Assembly (NCBI GenBank): GCA_040216885.1
Contig: JAVJOG010000008.1
Span: forward strand, 124,001 to 188,000
DNA from: Parvibaculum sp040216885
Lineage (GTDB): Bacteria; Pseudomonadota; Alphaproteobacteria; Parvibaculales; Parvibaculaceae
DNA length: 64,000 nucleotides
Direction of reading: 5' to 3'
Shown one piece after another: positions 34,422 through 43,583 of the stretch (the stretch's first letter is position 1; each line of letters starts with the position of its first letter). The notes under the pieces were generated by a model. The model made no database searches, was not told the DNA's origin, and worked only from the letters and a program-made list of their open reading frames with translations. The position numbers and the translations under genes were made by a program.

Positions 34422-35327
34422 TCAGCTGTATTTGCGTTCCTGCCACCAGGGGTAGAAGGACGGCATGTCGGTCGACGTCTTGCAGGGATAGACGGCGGCA
34501 CGCTTTTCGAGGAAGGACATGACGCCTTCCTTGGCGTCGGCCGACGCACCGCGCGCGTAGATGGCGCGGCTGTCGACTTTATGCGCTTCCATCGGATGAT
34601 CGGCGCCGAGCATGCGCCAGAGCATCTGCCGCGTCAGCGACACCGAGACGGCGGCCGTGTTGTCGGCGATCTCGCGGGCGATGGCGCGGGCGGCGGGCAG
34701 CAGGTCTTCGGGCTTGTGCAGCGAACGCACGAGGCCGCCCTTCAAGGCTTCCTCGGCGCCGAAGACGCGGCCGGAATAGGTCCATTCGAGAGCTTGCGAG
34801 ATGCCGACGACGCGGGGCAGGAACCAGCTCGAACAGGCTTCCGGCACGATGCCGCGGCGGGCGAAGACGAAGCCGAATTTCGCATTGTCGGAGGCGAGGC
34901 GAATGTCCATCGGCAATTGCATGGTGACGCCGACGCCGACAGCCGGGCCGTTGATGGCGCCGATGACCGGCTTGAGGCTTTCGAAGATGCGCAGGGTCAG
35001 GCGGCCGCCGCCATCGCGCACGCTTTCATGGGACCAGTCGATGTCGCCATTGGCCATGACGGGCGTGTTCGCCTTTTCCGGACGGTCCTCGCGCTCGGCA
35101 TAGTCGAAGGTCTTGGCGCCGGCCGACAGATCGGCGCCGGCGCAGAAGGCCCGGCCCTCGCCGGTGACGATGATGGCGCGCACATTGTCGTCGGCGTCGG
35201 CCTTGTCGAAGGCGTCGATCATCTCGAACATCATCTTGCCGGTGAAGGCGTTGAGCTTGTCCGGGCGGTTCAGCGTGAGGGTCAGGATGTTGTCCGCCAC
35301 TTCGTATTTGATCGTCTCATAGGCCAT
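34422..35327 (-). CDS. Enoyl-CoA hydratase/isomerase family protein
   Basis: Crotonase-fold protein of 301 residues starting MAYETIKYEVADNILTLTLN, with GGGAGCG before the ATG at 35327. The oxyanion-hole segments are GRAFCAGADLS (about residues 60-70) and KPVIGAINGPAVGVGVTMQL. The C-terminal extension is slightly long. Such proteins hydrate or isomerise enoyl-CoA thioesters in beta-oxidation. Divergent from an acyl-CoA ligase, consistent with a common fatty-acid or aromatic-acid pathway. Confidence 0.9.
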   Translation of the reverse strand: MAYETIKYEVADNILTLTLNRPDKLNAFTGKMMFEMIDAFDKADADDNVRAIIVTGEGRAFCAGADLSAGAKTFDYAEREDRPEKANTPVMANGDIDWSHESVRDGGGRLTLRIFESLKPVIGAINGPAVGVGVTMQLPMDIRLASDNAKFGFVFARRGIVPEACSSWFLPRVVGISQALEWTYSGRVFGAEEALKGGLVRSLHKPEDLLPAARAIAREIADNTAAVSVSLTRQMLWRMLGADHPMEAHKVDSRAIYARGASADAKEGVMSFLEKRAAVYPCKTSTDMPSFYPWWQERKYS

Positions 35328-35541
35328 GTCGTTCGCTCCCTGTTGTGGCTCCATGCCGAAATTCCGGTTGCGGCTGCGGTGCCGCTGCGTCAACTCGCGC
35401 GCCCCGAAGCAAGTTGACGAGCGCGTCATATTGCTGTGTCTTTGCGCCAGAAGAGCCGCGTGTTTTCTGGCTCCAGATATAACAACGGGCGCGCATAAAA
35501 GCGACGACGCCCTTTCAGCGACCCCCGGGAGACGACCTGCG

Positions 35542-37107
35542 ATGCATCCTTACGTTCATGCCGCCAAGACGCCGGACAAGCCCGCCTACATCATGGGCGC
35601 GACCGGCGAGACGGTGACCTTCAAAGAACTCGACGAACGCTCCAACCAGGTGGCGCACCTGTTCCGCGCCGCGGGCCTCAAGGCCGGCGACGCCGTTGCG
35701 ATCTTCATGGAGAACAATGCGCGCTATTTCGAAATCTGCTGGGCCGCGCAGCGCGCCGGGCTCTATTTCACCTGCGTCTCCTCACGGCTGACGGCCGGCG
35801 AGATCGCCTATATCGCGGCCGATTGCGGCGCCAAGCTGTTCTTCACCTCGAAGGCGCTGGAAACGACGGCGCGGGAACTCGTCGACGGCAATCATCTGCC
35901 CGGCGTCGAGCGGCTCTTCATGGTGGGCGGCACGATCCCCGGCTACGAAGCCTATGAGGCCGCGCGCGACCCGATGCCGAAAACGCCGATCGCCGACCAG
36001 ACGGCCGGCACCGACATGCTTTATTCGTCGGGCACGACGGGGCGGCCGAAAGGCATCCGCATTCCGCTGCCGGGCGGCGCCATCGACGAGGCGTCGGGGC
36101 TCGTACTGCTGGCACAACTGCTCTACGGGATGGACGAGAATGTGCGCTATCTCTCGCCGGCGCCGCTCTATCACGCCGCGCCGTTGCGCTACTGCATGAC
36201 CGTCAACCGGCTCGGCGGGACCATCGTCGTGATGGAGCATTTCGACCCCGAGGAAGCGCTGAAGCTGATCGAGAAACACAAGATCACGCACAGCCAGTGG
36301 GTGCCGACGATGTTCGTCCGAATGCTGAAAATGCCGGAGGATGTGCGCAAGAAACATGACGTCTCATCGCTGAAGGTCGCGATCCACGCCGCCGCGCCCT
36401 GCCCCGTGCCGATCAAGGAACAGATGATCGACTGGTGGGGGCCGGTGATCTACGAATACTACGCCGGTTCCGAAGGCAACGGCTTCTGCGCGCTCAATTC
36501 CGAGGAATGGCTGGCGCACAAGGGCTCGGTCGGCAAGCCGCTGATGGGCAAGCTGCATGTCTGCGACGAGGAAGGCAACGAATTGCCGCTCGGCGAGGCC
36601 GGCACGATCTATTTCGAGGCCGAAGACCCGAACGCGCCGATGTTCCAGTATTACAACGATCCGAAGAAGACGCAGGAGAGCCGGCACCCGACGCACAAGC
36701 ACTGGTCGACGCTGGGCGACATCGGCAAGGTGGACAAGGACGGATTTCTGTACCTCACCGACCGCAAGGCCTTCATGATCATCTCGGGCGGCGTGAACGT
36801 CTATCCGCAGGAGGCCGAGAACATCCTCGTCATGCATCCGAAGGTTGCCGACGTGGCGGTGATCGGCGTGCCCAACGAGGATTTCGGCGAGGAAGTGAAG
36901 GCGATCGTGCAGCCCGCCAACTGGGCCGATGCGGGACCGGCGCTCGAAGCGGAGCTGATGGATTTCTGCAAGCAGCAGCTCTCCGCGATCAAATGCCCGC
37001 GCTCCATCGACTTCGAGGAGGAACTGCCGCGCCACCCGACCGGCAAGCTCTACAAGCGCCTGATCCGCGACCGCTACTGGGGCAACCGCGACAGCAAGAT
37101 CGTTTGA
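35542..37107 (+). CDS. AMP-dependent acyl-CoA synthetase/ligase
   Basis: Adenylate-forming enzyme of 521 residues starting MHPYVHAAKTPDKPAYIMGA. The P-loop-like A3 motif YSSGTTGRPKG is at 161-171; later motifs are YEYYAGSEGNGF, YLTDRKAFMIISGGVNVYPQ and PTGKLYKR with the C-terminal catalytic Lys. It activates a carboxylic acid to its CoA thioester by way of an acyl-AMP. Chain or ring specificity is not obvious. Neighbouring crotonase and MaoC genes place it in acyl-CoA metabolism. A terminator follows. Confidence 0.92.
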   Translation: MHPYVHAAKTPDKPAYIMGATGETVTFKELDERSNQVAHLFRAAGLKAGDAVAIFMENNARYFEICWAAQRAGLYFTCVSSRLTAGEIAYIAADCGAKLFFTSKALETTARELVDGNHLPGVERLFMVGGTIPGYEAYEAARDPMPKTPIADQTAGTDMLYSSGTTGRPKGIRIPLPGGAIDEASGLVLLAQLLYGMDENVRYLSPAPLYHAAPLRYCMTVNRLGGTIVVMEHFDPEEALKLIEKHKITHSQWVPTMFVRMLKMPEDVRKKHDVSSLKVAIHAAAPCPVPIKEQMIDWWGPVIYEYYAGSEGNGFCALNSEEWLAHKGSVGKPLMGKLHVCDEEGNELPLGEAGTIYFEAEDPNAPMFQYYNDPKKTQESRHPTHKHWSTLGDIGKVDKDGFLYLTDRKAFMIISGGVNVYPQEAENILVMHPKVADVAVIGVPNEDFGEEVKAIVQPANWADAGPALEAELMDFCKQQLSAIKCPRSIDFEEELPRHPTGKLYKRLIRDRYWGNRDSKIV

Positions 37108-37130
37108 GAGGGTTTAGAGAAGATGCGAGG

Positions 37131-37157
37131 CGGCCCGGGGATTGTCCGGGCCGTTTT
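37131..37157 (+). terminator. Terminator after the acyl-CoA ligase
   Basis: CGGCCCGG-GGATTGT-CCGGGCCG followed by TTTT, 23 bases after the ligase stop. Confidence 0.8.
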
Positions 37158-37399
37158 GCGTTTCAGCTTCTGCTCACGCAATCGTTCGATCCCACCCCCC
37201 CTGTGCGAAATTTGTGGAGCGTCCGCGAAACAGATTTCGGGGAGGGGTAAGCGACGAATCCCGGCGCACAATCGATCGCACGCTATCTCCCCGGTACAAA
37301 CACCCTTGGGGAGGGTGGGAAGCTTTGCCATTCACGACCGGCAGCTCACTCACACATTATGTGCTAGATTTGGACGATTCATTCGGACGGAGGTTTTCC

Positions 37400-37891
37400 A
37401 TGCACATGGCACTCAAGGGATTTGTCGCGGCGGCCATGCTCGCTGCCGGAATGGCCGGCGGGACGGCGTTCATCGCGGGGCCCGCCACGGCGCAGACTTC
37501 CGAGATGCATACGCAGGGGCGCGAGTGCCGCAATGCCGGCAAGTCGAACAAGGCGTTCGAGCGGAACTACTATGTCTATTTCGAAACCAATTCGAGCCGG
37601 GTCGACCCCAAATACCAGAAGGAATTCGAGCGCATCGTGAAATTCGCCAAGGGGCAGAAGGCCGGACAGATCTGCCTTTTCGGCAAGTCCAGCAAGGTCG
37701 GCGATCCGGCTGCGAATACCGAGCTGTCGAGAAAACGGGCGCGGAACGTTGCCGCCGGGCTCGAAGCGGCGGGCTGGCCGCGTTCGAAGATGCCGATCGT
37801 GGCCGAGGGGGAGGCCTGGGGCTGGCTGCAGGAAACCTTGACCTGGGACGCCAAGGAAGACCGCCGGGTGCGCATCCGGCTTTCACGATAA
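37400..37891 (+). CDS. OmpA-like C-terminal domain protein
   Basis: Exported protein of 163 residues starting MHMALKGFVAAAMLAAGMAG, with GGACGGAGG before the ATG at 37400 and a signal peptide ending near TATA. The mature region (YYVYFETNSSRVDPKYQKEF, GKSSKVGDPAANTELSRKRA, VAEGEAWGWLQETLTWDAKE, DRRVRIRLSR) is a shortened OmpA/MotB-type peptidoglycan-binding domain, with the usual helix of alternating Arg and the closing R-x-V-x-I. It is probably periplasmic and cell-wall associated. The next small gene begins 11 bases later. Confidence 0.8.
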   Translation: MHMALKGFVAAAMLAAGMAGGTAFIAGPATAQTSEMHTQGRECRNAGKSNKAFERNYYVYFETNSSRVDPKYQKEFERIVKFAKGQKAGQICLFGKSSKVGDPAANTELSRKRARNVAAGLEAAGWPRSKMPIVAEGEAWGWLQETLTWDAKEDRRVRIRLSR

Positions 37892-37902
37892 GACTTTTGC
37901 CG

Positions 37903-38241
37903 ATGGCAGCGCCAACATTCAATCCGCGACCGGCGCAGCGCCCGAAGGGCGGGCTGGCGCTTGCCCGCGCCCGCGAGGACATGGCGAAGCGTCAACAGGA
38001 GGCGCTGCTGGCCGAGACCGGCATCGTTATCCCACTCAGCGAATGGCTCGGGCACAATAACGGGCCGGACCTTCTCGCCTCGACCGCCTGGCAGGCCTAT
38101 GCCTGGCGGAAATCACACGAGAAAGCGTGGAAAACGCCGCCTCTCGAGGTGGTGAAGCTCCGCTGCAAGCGGGCCGAGGCGCTGGGGCTGAGCTATCGCG
38201 AATATACATTGGCGATATTGGACCGGGGCCGCTACCTTTAG
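37903..38241 (+). CDS. Conserved hypothetical protein
   Basis: Basic protein of 112 residues starting MAAPTFNPRPAQRPKGGLAL. The C-terminal half (LSEWLGHNNGPDLLASTAWQ, then KLRCKRAEALGLSYREYTLA) looks like a compact helical domain that I have not been able to name. It follows the OmpA-like gene closely, with no clear Shine-Dalgarno, so it may be translated by reinitiation. No signal peptide. Confidence 0.65.
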   Translation: MAAPTFNPRPAQRPKGGLALARAREDMAKRQQEALLAETGIVIPLSEWLGHNNGPDLLASTAWQAYAWRKSHEKAWKTPPLEVVKLRCKRAEALGLSYREYTLAILDRGRYL

Positions 38242-38292
38242 CCGCCGCCGGACAAGCCCGGACAAGTCACGAAATACGCAATGGAGAATGAG

Positions 38293-38745
38293 ATGCGCGT
38301 CTTCAATACGGTTGCCGATTATGTCGCCGAAAAAGGCAACGAGATCGGCGTCAGCGAGTGGGTCCAGATCGACCAGGACCGCGTCAACACGTTTGCCGAC
38401 GCGACGGGCGACCACCAATGGATTCATATCGACCCCGAGCGGACCAAGAAGGACCTCGGCATGGGCACCATCGCGCATGGCTATCTGACGCTGTCGCTGC
38501 TGCCCTATCTGATGGGCAAGATCAGCACCGTGAAGAGCGCGACGCGCGGCATCAATTACGGTTCCAACCAGGTGCGTTTCACCAACATGGTGCCGGTGGG
38601 CAGCCGCGTGCGCTGCCGCGTGAAACTCAAGGACGCGACGCCGAAGGCCGGCGGCACGCAGATTACCAATGAAGTGACCATGGAAATCGAAGGCCAGGAC
38701 CGACCGGCGATGGTGGCCGAAACGCTGAGCCTGATTTTCGAATAA
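38293..38745 (+). CDS. MaoC family dehydratase / (R)-specific enoyl-CoA hydratase
   Basis: Hot-dog fold protein of 150 residues. The ATG at 38293 (MRVFNTVADYVAEKGNEIGV) has GGAG six bases before; an ATG four codons earlier is an alternative. The hydratase motif is FADATGDHQWIHID with Asp36 and His41 as catalytic pair. It makes (R)-3-hydroxyacyl-CoA from enoyl-CoA, which could feed polyhydroxyalkanoate synthesis (a phasin gene is in the window) or act in beta-oxidation. Confidence 0.88.
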   Translation: MRVFNTVADYVAEKGNEIGVSEWVQIDQDRVNTFADATGDHQWIHIDPERTKKDLGMGTIAHGYLTLSLLPYLMGKISTVKSATRGINYGSNQVRFTNMVPVGSRVRCRVKLKDATPKAGGTQITNEVTMEIEGQDRPAMVAETLSLIFE

Positions 38746-38807
38746 GCGGATTTGCGCGCCCCGCTTCCCGCAGACGGGGCGCCGACCGATCTCAAGGAGA
38801 TGAACGG

Positions 38808-39212
38808 ATGACCGGCGACAGCGCGAAGAAACCCGACGACGAATGGCAGAAAAAGCTGACGCCCGAGCAATATGCGATCACGCGTTGCGCGGCGACGGAG
38901 CGGGCCTTCACGGGGCCCTGGCTCGACGAGCATCGCGACGGCACGTTCAGCTGCATCTGCTGCGGCACGCCGCTTTTCCGCTCCGAAACCAAATATGAGA
39001 GCGGCTCGGGCTGGCCGAGCTTTTTCGACGCCGTAGCGCCCGGCGCCATCGCAGAACGCGACGATCCGAGCCATGGCGTGCGGCGGATCGAAATCGTCTG
39101 CGCCAAATGCGATGCACATATCGGCCATGTTTTTCCCGACGGGCCACAGCCGACGGGCTTGCGCTACTGCACCAACGGCACGGCGCTCGACTTCAAGCCC
39201 GACGCCGGCTGA
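38808..39212 (+). CDS. msrB: Peptide-methionine (R)-S-oxide reductase
   Basis: MsrB of 134 residues that repairs methionine-R-sulfoxide. Zinc ligands C49/C52 (CICC) and C98/C101 (CAKC) and the catalytic Cys121 in RYCTN are all present. AAGGAG precedes the ATG. The recycling Cys of some MsrBs is not evident, so thioredoxin may act directly on the sulfenic acid. The next gene starts 10 bases downstream. Confidence 0.95.
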   Translation: MTGDSAKKPDDEWQKKLTPEQYAITRCAATERAFTGPWLDEHRDGTFSCICCGTPLFRSETKYESGSGWPSFFDAVAPGAIAERDDPSHGVRRIEIVCAKCDAHIGHVFPDGPQPTGLRYCTNGTALDFKPDAG

Positions 39213-39222
39213 CTAGACAAGC

Positions 39223-41316
39223 ATGAAACTGACGCCCCCCGCCGTGGCGCCCCGCGCCGAGAAGCGGCCGCTAAGCGACACGCATCACGGCATCACGCGC
39301 ATCGACGATTACGCCTGGCTGCGCGATGCGAACTGGCGCGAGGTGATGCGCGATCCGGACGCGCTCGACACGGACATCCGCGCCTATCTGGAAGCGGAGA
39401 ACGCCTTTACCGACGCAGCGCTGGCGCCACTGGCGGAACTGCGCGAGACGCTGTTTGTCGAGATGAAGGGACGCATCAAGGAAGATGACAGCTCGGTGCC
39501 ATCGCCGGACGGCGCGTTTGCCTATTACACGCGCTTCGAAGAGGGCGCGCAGCACCCGATCTTTTGTCGCAGGCCGCGCGAGGGAGAGGCCGAGGAAATT
39601 CTGCTCGACGCCAACAAGGAAGCCGAGGGCACGGATTATTTCAAGGTCGGCGATGTCGATCACGATCCGACGCAGCGACTGGCCGCGTGGTCGGCCGACC
39701 GCAAGGGCTCGGAATATTTCACCGTGCGGCTGCGCGACATCGCAAGCGGACGCGACCTCGACGACGAAGTGCCCGACACCTCGCCCGGCATTGCCTGGGA
39801 CGCGGCGGGCGCGAGCTTTCTCTACACGCAAGTCGACGACGAGCACCGGCCGCTGAAAGTCTTTCGGCATGTGGTGGGCACGCCCACGCGCGACGACAAG
39901 CTCGTTTACGAAGAGAAGGACGAGGGATTTTTCGTCGGCGTCGGCAAGGTGCAGAGCGGGCGCTGGCTCGTCATCTCCTCACACGACCACCAGACCAGCG
40001 AGCTTTACCTGATCCCGGCCGACGCGCCGGAGACGCAGCCGATGCTCGTCGCGGCGCGCGAGGACGGCGTCGAATACGATCTCGAACACGATGCACCGCG
40101 CGGGCGCTTTCTGATCCTCACCAATCTCGATGCCGAGGATTTCAAGATCGTCGAGGCGCCTGAAGGCGCGCCGGGGCGCGAGAGCTGGCGCGACGTCACC
40201 CCGCACCGGCCGGGCACGCTGGTGCTCGATCATGTCGCTTACCGCGACCATCATGTGCGGCTCGAACGCCGCGACGGGCTGCCGCGCATCGCGGTGCGCC
40301 GGCTTGCCGACGGCGCCGAACACGAGATCGCTTTCGACGAGGAAGCCTATGACCTCAACATGGGGGCGGGCTACGAATACGAGACGCGCCGTTTGCGCTT
40401 TTCCTACAGCTCGATGACGACGCCGGCCGAGGTTTACGACTACGACGTCGAGACGCGCGAACGGGTTTTGCGCAAGCGGCAGGAAGTGCCCTCGGGGCAT
40501 AATCCGGCGGACTACATCACGCGGCGGATTTTCGCGACGGCGGCGGACGGGGTGGAAGTGCCGGTGTCGATCCTGCACCGCCGTGACCTCAAGCTCGACG
40601 GCAGCGCACCCTGCCTGCTCTATGGCTATGGCGCCTACGGCATCAGCATTCCCGCTTCCTTTTCGACCACCTGCCTGTCGCTGGTCGATCGCGGCTTTGT
40701 CCATGCAATCGCGCATATTCGCGGCGGCAAGGAGAAGGGCTATCGCTGGTACAGCGACGGCAAGCTGTTGAAGAAGCGCAATACGTTTTCCGATTTCATC
40801 GCGGCGGGCGAACATCTGGCGACGCAGGGCTTCACGTCGCGCGGCAACATCGTCGCGCATGGCGGCAGCGCCGGAGGCATGCTGATGGGGGCGGTCGCCA
40901 ACATGGCGCCCGATCTCTTCAAGGGCATCCTTGCCGAAGTGCCGTTCGTCGATGTGCTGGCGACGATCCTCGATGCGTCGCTGCCGCTGACGCCGCCCGA
41001 ATGGAACGAATGGGGAAATCCGATCGAAGCCCGCGCGGCCTATGAGTACATGGCGTCCTACAGCCCTTACGACAATGTGAGTGCGCAGTCCTATCCGCAT
41101 CTCTTCGCGCTGGGCGGCCTCACCGATCCGCGCGTCACCTATTGGGAGCCGGCGAAGTGGGTGGCGAAGCTGCGGGCGCTCAAGACCGACGACAATGTGA
41201 CGCTGCTGCACATCAACATGGATGCGGGCCATGGCGGCAAGTCGGGGCGTTTCGAGCGGCTGAAGGAGGTGGCGCGGGTCTATGCGTTCGCGCTGGCGGT
41301 GACCGGCAAGGCGTGA
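39223..41316 (+). CDS. ptrB: Oligopeptidase B (S9A serine peptidase)
   Basis: Prolyl-oligopeptidase-family enzyme of 697 residues, cleaving after Arg or Lys in short peptides. N-terminal beta-propeller, then the alpha/beta hydrolase domain with nucleophile Ser549 (HGGSAGGM), Asp635 (GLTDPRV) and His670 (DAGHGGKSG). DYAWLRD near the start and the YGAYGIS segment are typical. No signal peptide, so it is cytoplasmic. Possibly cotranscribed with msrB. Confidence 0.94.
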   Translation: MKLTPPAVAPRAEKRPLSDTHHGITRIDDYAWLRDANWREVMRDPDALDTDIRAYLEAENAFTDAALAPLAELRETLFVEMKGRIKEDDSSVPSPDGAFAYYTRFEEGAQHPIFCRRPREGEAEEILLDANKEAEGTDYFKVGDVDHDPTQRLAAWSADRKGSEYFTVRLRDIASGRDLDDEVPDTSPGIAWDAAGASFLYTQVDDEHRPLKVFRHVVGTPTRDDKLVYEEKDEGFFVGVGKVQSGRWLVISSHDHQTSELYLIPADAPETQPMLVAAREDGVEYDLEHDAPRGRFLILTNLDAEDFKIVEAPEGAPGRESWRDVTPHRPGTLVLDHVAYRDHHVRLERRDGLPRIAVRRLADGAEHEIAFDEEAYDLNMGAGYEYETRRLRFSYSSMTTPAEVYDYDVETRERVLRKRQEVPSGHNPADYITRRIFATAADGVEVPVSILHRRDLKLDGSAPCLLYGYGAYGISIPASFSTTCLSLVDRGFVHAIAHIRGGKEKGYRWYSDGKLLKKRNTFSDFIAAGEHLATQGFTSRGNIVAHGGSAGGMLMGAVANMAPDLFKGILAEVPFVDVLATILDASLPLTPPEWNEWGNPIEARAAYEYMASYSPYDNVSAQSYPHLFALGGLTDPRVTYWEPAKWVAKLRALKTDDNVTLLHINMDAGHGGKSGRFERLKEVARVYAFALAVTGKA

Positions 41317-41322
41317 AAAAAG

Positions 41323-41358
41323 CGCGGGCCGCGTTCCCCCTCAAGAACGCGGCCCGCG
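41323..41358. terminator. Bidirectional hairpin terminator
   Basis: CGCGGGCCGCGTTC and GAACGCGGCCCGCG form a 14-bp stem around an 8-base loop, between convergent ptrB and the DUF1254 gene. An A-run to its left gives a T-tract for the minus-strand transcript. Confidence 0.8.
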
Positions 41359-41385
41359 AGCGCCCGGCCGTTGGCCGGTCGCCAC

Positions 41386-41931
41386 TCAGCCTTGCAGCGG
41401 CGTGCAGACGGAAACCGCGCGCAATGCGTCGAGCCGCGGCATGGCGGCGCCGTTTTCGATGACGCGGCGGACAAGGGCGAGGCCCTTTTTTGTCGGTGCG
41501 GTGACGGTGGTGAAACCCGCCGGGAGGTTTGCGGGCGCATCGCCGCCGGGACCGGTGACGACAATGCCGATCACTTCGCCATCCTGCAGCCCGCCGTCTT
41601 CGCGGTTGTTGCGGACGAAATAATTGTCGGTGATCGAGGAATAGAGCGCGAGCGAGGTGTAGGGGGCGCTGGCCGGTACCTCGATGCGGACGGGCCCCGC
41701 CGACAGATCGAGAATGCAGATCGAATAGGCGAGGTCGGGGCTCGGCCGGACGACGGCGCGCGACTGGTCGGTCGGCGCACCCCAATGCGTGAACACATTA
41801 AGCGCGCCATCGCCGCCCAACTTGTTCATGGCAGCGGACATCGCAACACGCGGGATGGCCCAGACGGCCGCGAGATGAAGGATGACGGCAAGTGCCGCTA
41901 CAACGGCGACCCATTGGAGTTTGCGGTTCAT
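41386..41931 (-). CDS. DUF1254 domain protein
   Basis: Membrane-anchored protein of 181 residues: one N-terminal hydrophobic helix, then RAVVRPSPDLAYSICILDLS and SAPYTSLALYSSITDNYFVR, which correspond to the DUF1254 half of the two-domain DUF1254-DUF1214 proteins. The partner half is encoded by the gene upstream, overlapping by 4 bases. The role is unknown. It is the last gene of the tauD-DUF1214-DUF1254 operon. Confidence 0.82.
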   Translation of the reverse strand: MNRKLQWVAVVAALAVILHLAAVWAIPRVAMSAAMNKLGGDGALNVFTHWGAPTDQSRAVVRPSPDLAYSICILDLSAGPVRIEVPASAPYTSLALYSSITDNYFVRNNREDGGLQDGEVIGIVVTGPGGDAPANLPAGFTTVTAPTKKGLALVRRVIENGAAMPRLDALRAVSVCTPLQG

Positions 41932-42497
41932 CGGCAGGATTCCTTCACGATGGAGGGCAGAATGGCGGCGGCGGGGTCGACGTGGACGGAAGCTTCGGGA
42001 TTGTAGAAGCGCGCCGTCAGGTCGAACGTCTCGCCTGCTTTCACCGGCAGCCAGTTTTTCTCCTGACGGTCGGCTGAGATGCGGATGACGAAGCTGCCAT
42101 CGGCTTCACGCTCGGTGGTGGTTTTGGAGAAGGAGAAGACGTCGTCTTCGTTGGGGATCAGGAAACTGTCGGCGTCATAGGCGGTGATACTCCACCAATG
42201 GGCCGCGAGGTCAGATCCTTCGAGGCGGTAGGTGCAGTTGCCGGTGAGCCAGTCGCCATCGCTGTCGACGCGCGCCTGGTAGTACATTGTCTCGCGCCTG
42301 TCGAGTGCGAGAAGGCCAAACAGGGCGACGCGGGCGCGGGTGTACATGTCGGCGTCGACGCTTCCGAAGACGGTGGAGGTGGTCCAGGGACCGGCGCGGT
42401 AGCCGCCGTCATAGTCGGTGACGAGCCACCATGCTGAAAGGGTCGCGACGGCGAGTGCCATCGCCAGGGCGGAGCCCCAGTAGACAAGTGTTTTCAT
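41928..42497 (-). CDS. DUF1214 domain protein
   Basis: Protein of 189 residues starting MKTLVYWGSALAMALAVATL, with an N-terminal membrane helix. HWWSITAYDADSFLIPNEDD, GSFVIRISADRQEKNWLPVK and AGETFDLTARFYNPEASVHV are the usual DUF1214 landmarks. It is 29 bases downstream of the TauD-type dioxygenase gene and overlaps the DUF1254 gene (ATGA). The two-gene arrangement splits what is a single protein in many bacteria. Confidence 0.85.
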   Translation of the reverse strand: MKTLVYWGSALAMALAVATLSAWWLVTDYDGGYRAGPWTTSTVFGSVDADMYTRARVALFGLLALDRRETMYYQARVDSDGDWLTGNCTYRLEGSDLAAHWWSITAYDADSFLIPNEDDVFSFSKTTTEREADGSFVIRISADRQEKNWLPVKAGETFDLTARFYNPEASVHVDPAAAILPSIVKESCR

Positions 42498-42526
42498 TTT
42501 TTCTCTCTGTCGTTTGGCGGCGGCGC

Positions 42527-43384
42527 TCAGCGCGGCCGGTCGCCGATGATCGTCACGCGCTCCATGCGCCTGATGGCCGGCCAGTAATCCGAGACCGCGT
42601 AGTGCTGGCAGGCGCGGTTGTCCCAGAAGGCGATCGAGTTTTTCCGCCAGCGGAAGCGGCACTGATATTCGGGGATCGCGGCCTGCGCGTAGAGGAAGGC
42701 GAGCATCGCGTCCGATTCCGCTTTCTCCATGCCGACAATGTGCTGGGTGAAGGCAGCGTTGACATAGAGGCCCTTGCGGCCGGTTTCGGGATGGGTGCGC
42801 ACCACCGGATGCTCGACCATCGGATATTTGCGATTCATTTCCTCGATCTCGGCTTCACCCTTGCCGCGATTACGCATCATGCTGCGGAAATGCGCGAAGT
42901 CGTGGACGGCAACCGCGCCATCGATTTTTTCCTTCACCCCGCCGGGGAGATTGTCGTAGGCCGCGTACATGTCGGAGAAGAGCGTGTCGCCGCCGACCTC
43001 CGGCACCTCGACCGCGCGCAGCACCGAACCGAGCGAGGGGCATTCGCGCCAGGTCACGTCGCTGTGCCAGACATTTTCGCGACCCTTGCTGTCCTTGTCA
43101 TGGGTGATGGCGAGGACTTCCGGGTAGCCGGGCTTCTGCGGCGCGAAGGGATGCACTTCCAGATCGCCGAAGCGGCGGGCGAAGGCGAGGTGCTCATCGG
43201 TCGTGATGTCCTGGTCGCGGAAGAAGACGACTTTCCATTCGAGCAGCGCAGCGCGGATGGCCGCCAACGCCGCGTCATCGAGAGGCTTTGCAAGATCGAC
43301 GTCGAAAAGTTCGGCGCCGATGGCCGGCGCCAACGGCATGAGGGTGAATGGCGCGGCTTGCGGCTTCAGGGCGGGCTGGCTCAT
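42527..43384 (-). CDS. TauD/TfdA family Fe(II)/2-oxoglutarate dioxygenase (copy 1)
   Basis: Non-heme iron oxygenase of 285 residues starting MSQPALKPQAAPFTLMPLAP. The iron ligands are H107 and D109 (NVWHSDVTW) and probably H261 (CQHYAVSDYW), with an Arg near 272-276 for 2-oxoglutarate. Substrates in this family include taurine, aryloxyacetates and alkylsulfonates. First gene of an operon with DUF1214 and DUF1254, and divergent from a ModA-like binding protein across a 199-base gap that holds an IclR-type dyad. Confidence 0.92.
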   Translation of the reverse strand: MSQPALKPQAAPFTLMPLAPAIGAELFDVDLAKPLDDAALAAIRAALLEWKVVFFRDQDITTDEHLAFARRFGDLEVHPFAPQKPGYPEVLAITHDKDSKGRENVWHSDVTWRECPSLGSVLRAVEVPEVGGDTLFSDMYAAYDNLPGGVKEKIDGAVAVHDFAHFRSMMRNRGKGEAEIEEMNRKYPMVEHPVVRTHPETGRKGLYVNAAFTQHIVGMEKAESDAMLAFLYAQAAIPEYQCRFRWRKNSIAFWDNRACQHYAVSDYWPAIRRMERVTIIGDRPR

Positions 43385-43473
43385 GGGCTCTCCTCCGGGT
43401 CCGGGGTTTCCTCGAACGCTTGCATTGACCCTAAGCGCGGCGGCGCGCCGAGGACCAGCACGCAATTGTGAAG

Positions 43474-43488
43474 TTCCGCGAGACGGAA
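43474..43488. promoter_or_regulatory. IclR-type operator between divergent tauD and modA-like genes
   Basis: TTCCG-CGAGA-CGGAA (43474-43488), followed by TTA. The same dyad with the same flank occurs before the iclR gene at 45786. Arms and spacing resemble known IclR-family sites. Its position suits control of both divergent operons. Confidence 0.65.
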
Positions 43489-43583
43489 TTAATGGCAGAT
43501 TGCCCCGCAGGCGCGGCCGGGCGATAAAGCGTGAGACGCAGCCAGCCGCCCACCGGGGTGGCGCCCCAAGGGAGACCCGACCC